Origin: Circinella minor
Lineage: Eukaryota > Mucoromycota > Mucoromycetes > Mucorales > Lichtheimiaceae
Direction of reading: 5' to 3'
DNA: 64,000 nt
NCBI GenBank assembly: GCA_016758965.1
Contig: JAEPRB010000003.1
Span: forward strand, 1 to 64,000
Notes under the pieces: generated by a model
What the model was told of the DNA's origin: nothing
Databases searched by the model: none
What the model saw: the letters and a program-made list of their open reading frames with translations, nothing else
Program-made: the position numbers and the translations under genes
Shown here: piece after piece, positions 56,038 through 64,000 of the stretch
Position numbering within the stretch: the stretch's first letter is position 1
Layout of the letters: the number at the start of each line of letters is the position of its first letter

Positions 56038-58945
56038 ATGCTGCACCAGCCACTGGTATCGACAATTACAACAACGCCTACTTATTGTGGAGAACATGAC
56101 TGGGAAGATGGTCCTGCCTTTCGTGCAACCATCAGTCAACTTGAAGCCAAAACAAGTAGTCTCAAACAAAGCGTTAAACGAATATTGAAAACAGCAACTG
56201 CTTGTCTGCAAGCCAACCAAGCCCTATTACGAGCCGACGAGGAGTTTATGAACGTTCTACATGAAACTACTTGTACCAAACCCCTTTTCACACACTATTT
56301 AGATTCAACATTGAACGACATGACGAGCGAGCGAGAACGACTTCAATACTCCATGCAAACGTTACTCATTGACCCATTACAAAAATTATACGAATGCGAC
56401 ATAAAAAAAGCCGAACATAAAAAGCGTCAATTTGAAGAAGAAAGCAAAAAGTATTATGCTAGCTTATCCAAATATCTCGGTGGTAAAAAAAACGAAACAA
56501 AATATCGGGCCAAGAAATCACGCTACGATATGATACGTTTCGACTATTACGCATTTCTAACCGATCTACACCGTGGCAAAAAGGAGACGGAGCTGTTGTA
56601 CCACCTGTTCAGTTTACAAAAACGAAACCATACTTACTACACGATTGTTGCCCAAAATTTAGAAAAAAACAAGTCAGGATTGGATCACGTGGCTGAATTG
56701 ATTGCTAATGCATCAAAAGAGCAAGCCATTGTTAGCAAAGAGCGCTTGGTTACTCGTAAAGTTTTACAAGATGCATTGAATCAAGTTACAACAACAAGCT
56801 ATGAATCCACTTCACCATTATCATCGCCAGTATCCCCCAGAGCCGCACCTAATACACCATACACTGTAAAAGAAGAAAAGCTCAATAGTAATAAAAAGAC
56901 AACAGCGTCCTCCGAAAGAAAATTTCATGGTATTCGAGATTTACAATCGAATTGTAACCGCTTAACAACTACCGGTCGAAGAAAGGAAGGAGTTTTGTTT
57001 GCAACATCAAGACCACTCAAAGTAAATGGATCTGACAAACCTCCACATGGTGTAACATGGCATAAGTAAGTGACATAAATAAAATATGCGAAATTTTCGT
57101 ATTAAGGGATGAAAAAAGAAGTGAGAGTATGAAGCTGGGAATGTATGCTCTTTATAAGGTTAATTCTACATTATTATCACATACTAAAACAAGGAGAAAT
57201 GGGTCATTGTGTATATGTTATTGGTGACGTTTTTATAAATACATAGATACTGGTGCGTCCTTCGTACAGGTCAACTTTGTGAATATAGTAACTGGAAGCG
57301 TAGTCCTTCAGCACACCGAGAACCGTTAAATCTACGTTTTGCAACTGTACGTGTAGCTCGTAATACGGAACGTAAATTCTGCTTTGAAGTCATTACTCCA
57401 CACTTTCGACGATTATATCAAGCGATGTCCCAGGGAGATATGGATGATTGGATATCGACTATTAATAATGCTATTGAAGGTGTTTTGAATGGAGTAGGAA
57501 GTACCACTGATTTTAATCATGATCAAAATCCTAATGAACAACATCAGCTGCAACAACCACAACCACAACAGCGCCGTAATTCAATGGGAGGTGCGTTCGT
57601 TGGTATAACAACTGAGGCGAAACGAAAGTTTTACCGGCATTCAATCGGCCCTGTCAAACGATCATCTTCAGGTTTTACAGAGATGAACTTCACTGAACTG
57701 TTACCCGGGTCACTTTATTTACCAGCGACATTTTCAAACAAAGAATCTGGATCAGCAACAGAAGATAGTCTACCAAGTATGCCTTCCGTTTCAGCATCAG
57801 GCGGCCTTCCACCTCATCCTCATCCTGCTGTGTCAAATGTTACAGCAACAAATGGTGGTGGTAAGTCAACAACAACAAACTGTGGCGAAAAAGTGTCTCT
57901 GCCACAACTAGTACAAAGGTTATACGAAGCGGACGTGTCAAATACAAAATGCGCAGATTGTGGTTCCAATAACCCCGAATGGTGCTCCCTTAATCTTGGT
58001 ATCTTGTTGTGTATAGGTAAGAAAAAGAATTATAAACGTTATGCACATCATTTTATTTTTACTAAAGAGACTTTTTTATTTAATCAAGAATGTTCCGGTA
58101 TTCACCGAAGTTTAGGTTCACATTTATCCAAAGTTAGATCGCTTATGCTTGATAAAACATCTTATACTCCTGAGGTCGTTAATATTTTATTAGCGCTTGG
58201 TAATGCGCAATCTAATGCTATATGGGACCCCAGGAAATCATTTTTGTCTGCTTCTTCAGATAATCAAAATGATGATGACATTTCAACTACAAGACCGACA
58301 AGTAAAAGTTCAAAGAATGATAAGATAAACTATATTCTCGCCAAGTACCGTGACAAGTCCTATGTTCAATCGATCGAGAATAAAAATCCTCAGATGTTAT
58401 TGCTTGAAGCAGTTGAAAAGGATGATTTAGTTTTGGCTAATCATGCTTTTGCTCTTGGTGCTAATCCAAATGTACCTCATACTGCATCCACACTGACTCT
58501 TTTTACTTCCCCCAGCACCAACAACACTAATGACAAGCAAGAAGAGCAATCTAAGTTTATCTCATTACCAGTTTTAGATGCAGACGGAGAACAAGTTCCT
58601 AACAAATTCCTTCAATTTCCTATCCCTGAACCATTCACCGTTCGTTATCCATTACATTTTGCACTTTTGAAGAAACAAAATAACTATCACCATGATATTG
58701 AAGGTAATAGCATATCAACGAATTTTACCATGGCTGAGTTTTTGTTACAAAACGGTGCTGATCCGTCCACTGTCGATCCATACAATGGATACCCATTATC
58801 CGAGTTAATTGGTATTGGGCACGCTGTTGATGATAGTGCACTCATGTATTTTAATCAAAAAATTACTGCACGAGGTGCTCGTCGAGTATCACGAACATCC
58901 ATTAATAGTACATCATCTACTTCACCTCCATGTAAAAAACCATAA
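56038..58945 (+). CDS. BAR-PH-ArfGAP-ankyrin protein (ACAP/centaurin-beta type, 3 exons)
   Basis: An Arf GTPase-activating protein acting at curved membranes. Exons 56038-57065, 57247-58016 and 58089-58945 give 884 aa. A helical BAR-like region occupies about 20-260 (FRATISQLEAKTSSLKQSVK through LEKNKSGLDHVAELIANASK). A PH domain follows, about 316-425 (RRKEGVLFATS, YWCVLRTGQLCEYSNWKR, DDWISTINNAIEGVL). The ArfGAP zinc finger has Cys578, Cys581, Cys598 and Cys601 in the exact Cx2C-x16-Cx2C spacing, then SGIHRSLGSHLSKVRSL with the catalytic arginine at about 606. Ankyrin-like segments follow (LLLEAVEKDDLVLANHAFAL, FLLQNGADPSTVDPYNGYPL). A Gln/Ser-rich linker separates PH and ArfGAP. Intron 2 sits inside the zinc finger, between its third and fourth cysteine. 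The N-terminal start is the least certain part. Confidence 0.93.
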
Positions 58946-59416
58946 TTTTCTTCTTTGTTTATACACATTTATACATATCTATTGTCCCTCTTAAAGAATT
59001 GTCATGTTTACATATTTACTCTTCACAATTCTCCCATTTGTCCTCTTTCCATTTCTATGATCTATTTTATCGAATACAATAATGTACCCAAGTAGCCTCT
59101 TATAACCACAAAACCATTGTATCTAAAGCTTAATATTAAATAGTTATATATCATATATCCTTAGTATCTTTTTTCCACTTTAACATTGTTATCTAAAAAT
59201 ATGTATTTTCACCATGGCACTTTTATATCTTCAACCCATTTGATTTAAATCTCATCATTTTTTTTATCAATTTTCAACATAATACTTTTATATATGTATA
59301 TGTATGAATCCCTTTTACTAATAATATATATATTCTTTTAATGTGTGTGATTTTGTATAAAAAATGCCATGACAAGAGGAAAGAAAAAACAGAAGAAAAA
59401 TCAAAAAACGAGTAAT
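58946..59416. other. intergenic between convergent ArfGAP and CCT4 genes
   Basis: About 470 AT-rich bases holding both 3' ends. Nothing else was seen. Confidence 0.6.
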
Positions 59417-61824
59417 TTATCGACTTTGTACCTATTTAAACAAAAGAAAAAAAAAGGTTAGGTTGATAAAAAAATTCATATGTCAATAAATATAATGATG
59501 ATATTAAAAAGATCACTTACCAAATCATCAATCTTAAGAATCATTTTAACAGTTTCAGCAGCAAGTTCCATAGCACTGGTTGATACCAAAAGAGGTTGAA
59601 TAACATTTTCTTCGAGAATGTTGGTAATAGTACCCTTCTTGACATTAATACCAGCGGTCTTTTCACCAAGAGCATGTCGGTTTCTAAGTTCAGTAACAAT
59701 AGAAATAGGGTTCAAACCGGCATTTTCGGCTAATGTGGTAGGAATCACTTCAAGAGCTTCTGCAAAGGCTTGGAAACAATATTGTTCCATACCCTTTAAG
59801 GTCTTTGCATGATCCATCAACTGTCGAGAAATTTCAATTTCTGGAGCACCACCACCGGCAATCAAAGCCTTCTTTTTAACCAAACATCGAACAACACAAA
59901 GAGCATCATGAAGCGAACGATGGGATTCTTCCAAGACAAGAGAGTTGGCACCGCGGCACAAGACAGAAACAGTCTTTCCAGCATTCTTCATACCAGTCAC
60001 CTTGACGACCTTGGAACCTGCTGATTCTGTTTCTTCAATCAAATCTGCGTATCCGAGTTTATCATCAGTGAATGATTCGACATCGGCAACGGGCTTACAT
60101 CCGAGCGACTAAAATAATAAGAGAGTGACAATGTTAGATTTGAAAAACTTTTTTTCTATTATCCCCCTTTCTTCCCTTCTAGCCAAAAAAAACACCTATT
60201 ACCTTGGCGATAAATTCAATTTCATCACGTTCAACGTCCTTAACCACCATAATCTTAAGCTTGGCCAAGAAATGTAAGGATAAATCATTTACAGCATCAC
60301 GAAGAATGGACTTTTGAATAAGCAAAACATTACAACCAGACTTTTTAATCTTTTTGCACATATTCAACAAATATTGACGCTCTTCCTTCAAAATCTTATC
60401 CATTTGTCGATAATCGTTAACAACGATTTGATTTTCCATCTAAGTCAAATAAAAGTTTCTATTAGTATCTCTCTTCCTTCTTGTATTTTTTTTGTTGACC
60501 ATCGCAGAAAAATATGCAAAACAAATAAGACTTAAAAGAGCTTACGTCAGGCTTAGGTGGCGAAAGTTGGAATTGAATTAAACCAATCTTAGCCTTTTCC
60601 ATACGAGTAGGACCACCAGCACTTTTGACTACATTTTGATTCAAAACAAGACCATCCACAAGTTCAGTATCATCAATGGTACCGCCAACTTTCTTGACGA
60701 CACGGATATCTTTAATATTGACATTATCAGTGACAGTAGGATCAATCACACGAGTGACTGCATCAACAGCAATAGGGGCAAGAAGGGAGGAATATTGTGA
60801 TACAATCTAATAATTTATATCCAACCATCATATAATACGTATAATTCATTAGCACTGTCGCTTTCAAATTATCGTACGTATAATAATCATAAAATACATT
60901 TTCTTTTGCTACTTTTTTTAAGTTACCTTGGAGTTAAGGGAGGTAGAAGCAGCTCTAAGCAACGATTCACGATCGGAAAGATCAATTGGCACAGCCATTT
61001 CAGCGAGGAATTCGACAGACTTTTGAGCGGCACGTTGGAAAGATTCAGCAATAGTAGTAGGATGGATACCTTAATAAAAAAACAAGAAGCATTAGATCAA
61101 GTTACTGCTTATAATGTACACTATAAAGATATAATGTAATTAATTTATATATACCTTTGTTAAGCATCTTTTCAGCAGCTGCAAGAAGAGAACTGCAAAG
61201 AACGACAACTGAAGTAGTACCATCACCAGCTTCTACGTCTTGTGCAGCGGAAAGGTCGACAAGCTAAATATAAAAAGATATTTTCATTTTTAGCTCAACT
61301 TGAAATCTGATTTAAAAATGATTAAAAAGTCAATCGTACTTACCATTTTAGCAGCTGGATGAAGAACAGACATGTGTTTAAGAATAGTGGCACCATCATT
61401 AGTAATAACAACTTCGCCATTACCAGTTTGGATCTATAGTTTTAAAGTTTGACAGTTATTTTTTTAATTCTTTTTAGCCCATTTGTTTTGGAATAAAAAG
61501 AAAAGTATATATAATACGACTTACCATCTTGTCCATACCACGTGGACCAAGCGATGTTCGAATAGCATCACCAACAGCTATTTCAAAATAAAATAAAAAT
61601 TGTTATTCATCTGTAATTTTTTTCGAGATCGTAATCTTTTTTTTTTTTTTTTGCTTTCGGTCTCCCCTTTTTACAATCGTAAATAGATGAACTCGCGTTC
61701 TTTTTTTTATTATTATTTGATTTTTACCCTTGGCTGCTACAATGTTACTTAATCGAACTTCAGTAGGTTTGTCTTTTTCTTGAAAATTATTCTTGCTTGG
61801 TGTGGATTTTGCTACTTCGGCCAT
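59417..61824 (-). CDS. CCT4: chaperonin CCT delta subunit (9 exons)
   Basis: One of eight subunits of the cytosolic TRiC/CCT ring that folds actin and tubulin using ATP. Exons: 61824-61728, 61577-61525, 61433-61344, 61263-61155, 61069-60927, 60806-60546, 60439-60203, 60108-59521 and 59431-59417, giving 530 aa against 528 in yeast. Nucleotide-site motifs are intact: [12 protein letters not shown] (39-50), NDGATIL (62-68), [10 protein letters not shown] (93-102) and GGGAPEIE (about 415-422). Delta-specific segments include [19 protein letters not shown] and [20 protein letters not shown] followed by SLHFLAK. The last exon is only 15 nt and encodes VQSR then stop, giving the typical ending KIDDLVQSR. 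Without it the frame runs into intron sequence. It is downstream of a PH-domain gene on the same strand. Confidence 0.97.
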
Positions 61825-62133
61825 ATTGTTGATGATGAGACGCGCGTGTTCAAAATGTATGTTTTTTGGAAAGACTAAGAAAAAAGTCAGTTTTATATAA
61901 AAAAAAAAAGCGACAGCTGAGTTGACAGCTCGTTGCTTGCGCAACCTAAACTCGGTACCACCTTTTTTTCATAATAATAATGGAGTTTCTTTTACAACAA
62001 ACGCAAAGGAAAAGTGAATTTTATGTTAAAACATTATTATTTTTTATAATTATAATTATGAGAAATAATAGGTAATAGGTATGAAATTATATAAAGTTAT
62101 ATGTGTATGATAAACGATTATATGGCTTGTTAT
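61825..62133. other. promoter region of CCT4
   Basis: About 310 bases between two minus-strand genes, without other features noted. Confidence 0.6.
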
Positions 62134-63017
62134 TTATTCGCCATCGCTACAAGTATTATTATTGTTTGGATGACGACGATTATGGTGTCGGTGATGATGA
62201 TGGTGATTATTTCGTGCTCTCCCTTCATATTGACATAGAGTAACTACAGTTCTATTCCCCACGCTCAGTGTCAAATTAGCTGTAGTTGTAGATTGATTAT
62301 TATTAGGTCGTGTCATAGTAACAAAGCGAGGCATTTTCCGATAGTCCAAATCAAGACTAATATTGGCTGCTGCTTGTAAATGTTCAATCCATGATACCAT
62401 ATCTGTTGTATTTATTAACCGCATTAAAAATTGGTCTCCTGTTGATGGTGCCCGAAGACGAAGTACATTGGGTTTATTAGAAAACTCGGGTGCCAGCCCC
62501 GCTTCAACACGTTGCATTGAAAGGGTATACAATGGTGTTGTTTTATCTTTATTTTTATACATGTGTAATACTGTTCCCCAGAGTCGTATAAAATATTTTC
62601 TGCATATATTTAACATTCATTAGTATGTGACAATTGCATAAATGAATATATCATTTTCTTTTCTTTTTACCTCCAGCGTATTCGTTTCGATGACAATGTT
62701 TGAAATCCAGATTCTTGTTTTACTTTAACATAACCCATTTTATAAACTGTACACGTGTAGGGAGGAAGCAATTCATCCATAAGGGTTTCTTCATCTTCTT
62801 CTTGTTGTAGTAGCTGATCATTATTATTATTATTATTGTCTATATTAGTTTTATGAGATTGATTTATGCATGTAGAATCTGTTGTTGGTGTTGTTAAAAG
62901 ATCGTCTTGGCAATGATTATGCCGATGGTGGTGTTGATATAGAGGAAGTTTTTCTTTGATCATATTTGTATACGGGGATACAAGCGGCAATCCATTTTGT
63001 TTTGAGAACCCAACCAT
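62134..63017 (-). CDS. PH-domain protein (2 exons)
   Basis: Exons 63017-62671 and 62599-62134 encode 270 aa. The first 80 residues are His/Asn/Thr-rich and end in an acidic patch (QQEEDEETLMDELLPPY). A pleckstrin-homology domain follows, about 88-205. It starts YKMGYVKVKQESGFQTLSSK and continues RKYFIRLWGTVLHMYKNKDK and TTPLYTLSMQRVEAGLAPEF. It ends with the C-terminal helix DMVSWIEHLQAAANISLD, containing the invariant PH tryptophan. After it come a Thr/Asn-rich stretch and a His-rich tail (NNHHHHHRHHNRRHP). Many fungal PH proteins of this type bind phosphoinositides at the plasma membrane; lipid specificity cannot be read here. It is divergent from the gene that starts at 63871. Confidence 0.82.
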
Positions 63018-63870
63018 TCAATAATTTATAGTAATAATAGTCTAGTAATGAAAATGATAAAAACAGAAAAATAATTTAAGAGAATAATACAAAATGTCAC
63101 AACAATATATGGTATATTCAAAAAAAAAAATATTATCACAACCACCGGGGCATTTTTATATGCATGTATATATGTATATATATATAAATAATCTCTCTTT
63201 ATTTTAGAGCAGGGGACTCATAACTTCTTTATTTAAACATTTCGATTTCTATTATTTCATTACTATAATTGTCACCCCCACGTTTATCTAAAAAAAATGG
63301 TGTAAAGCTTCGGGAGTGGAAAAAAATACCCATAGTTTAAAAGTTTAAAGCCATTTTCTAGATATTTCCATTTTCTAAAACACGGCGATACATCTTGCCC
63401 ATTCATAGTATTGTTCTAAAAACTTGTTGTTTATGCATTGAAAGTTATTGTCGCTATGTTACTCTGTTGCTATGTCACATAGTATATTTGACAACAAAAA
63501 AAAAAAATTAAAGTTCGGAACAAGAAAAAGAAATCGACGATCTACCAAAGTGCAAGCTTAATATTTTTTGTAGAACGTGATGGTGTTTTCAGTCACGCTT
63601 AAAGGATTTCCGAGAAAAAAAACGCTCAAAAAAAAAATAGGGTGGATCAATTTCACTTGTCTTTTTTCTTCCTTTCTCCACCCTTGCTTGTTCCGCTTTC
63701 TTTTTTTTTTCTTTCTCCTGAAAAAAAAACCTCGGGAGCAACCCACTCGACGACACTTGGTTTAATTGAATTCAAACTATTCCATTGTATGTGTGTCTGT
63801 GTTCTCTTTTCCTATTATTGCTAAAGTAAAAACTTCACTTCACAACTCTAAATAAAGTCCAGACAACGCC
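63018..63870. other. divergent promoter region
   Basis: About 850 bases between the PH-domain gene (minus) and the partial gene at the right edge (plus). It has T/A runs and a pyrimidine-rich block at 63656-63720. The short ORFs here overlap in both strands and are unsupported. Confidence 0.55.
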
Positions 63871-63973
63871 ATGGGCAGCGAGAAGGAACATTCCACGGCT
63901 ACAGTGGATCGCCACTGCGCTGACATGGAAGATAATGAATCAACTACATCGAATTCAAGTAATGGAAGCCTTT
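63871..63973 (+). CDS. first exon of a gene leaving the window (partial)
   Basis: ATG at 63871 in good context (AACGCCATGG) opens MGSEKEHSTATVDRH, then Ser/Thr/Asn-rich sequence to SNGSL. A donor GTGAGT at 63974 would end the exon after one base of a codon; unspliced, the frame stops at once. The hydrophilic acidic/Ser-rich N-terminus gives no family clue. Confidence 0.5.
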
Positions 63974-64000
63974 GTGAGTAAAACTCAAAAATCAATATAT

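Noticed and set aside
1..64000. Window-wide enrichment of TGASTCA sites
   Set aside because: About a dozen occurrences is close to what the AT-rich composition predicts, and several lie within exons; only the promoter context of a few is notable.
1..64000. CRISPR arrays, bacterial operons, riboswitches, prophage
   Set aside because: The sequence is eukaryotic with spliceosomal introns; the regular repeats at 15-21 kb are coding exons, not CRISPR spacers.

Overview
This is a stretch of nuclear chromosome from an AT-rich, intron-dense fungus. Introns are short, many starting GTAAGT, GTATGT or GTACGT and ending in AG. Proteins carry poly-Asn and poly-Gln runs, and the housekeeping orthologues are of fungal type. 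The ORM, SAPS, PCL cyclin, SERTA-like and BAR-PH-ArfGAP-ankyrin genes together, with an intronless F-box/LRR gene and Tc1/mariner debris, fit an early-diverging (Mucoromycota, probably Mucorales) genome. That placement is inference. Most loci contain introns. I rebuilt exon models by requiring GT..AG borders, continuous frame and match to known families; every reconstructed CDS length is a multiple of three.

1-4.4 kb: a tRNA-Glu(UUC)-like gene, a low-complexity Asn-rich protein (+) and an AT-hook-like protein (-). 4.4-14.6 kb: three head-to-tail minus-strand genes, namely cytosolic isoleucyl-tRNA synthetase (14 exons, 1075 aa), a GPATCH11-like G-patch protein (6 exons, 282 aa) and AMP deaminase (14 exons, 844 aa).

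15.3-22.1 kb: the most unusual locus, a 29-exon minus-strand gene (about 1158 aa). A two-exon module (C2H2-like finger exon plus short 'SRNLLxxGD' exon) is repeated 12 times with a genomic period of roughly 470 bp. All 28 introns are in phase 1. All twelve fingers keep their four ligands, and one further unit survives as a dead exon fragment inside an intron.

23.9-40.3 kb: complex I NDUFA9, a SERTA-like acidic protein (-), an A20/AN1 zinc-finger protein (-), a PCL-type cyclin, an ORM/ORMDL sphingolipid regulator, DPH5 diphthine synthase, a small tail-anchored-like protein and a SAPS-domain phosphatase regulator.

40.3-56 kb: gene-poor and repeat-rich. It holds an intronless F-box/LRR gene and two tandem copies of a short-chain dehydrogenase separated by a 530-bp MITE with TA target duplication. 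Beyond these lie a decayed Tc1/mariner transposase and a 3.1-kb element with about 110-bp terminal inverted repeats. That element contains a second, nested inverted-repeat element and a decayed multi-exon gene. A dispersed repeat links the SDR region to the far edge.

56-64 kb: BAR-PH-ArfGAP-ankyrin protein (+), chaperonin CCT4 (-), a PH-domain protein (-) and the first exon of a plus-strand gene that leaves the window.
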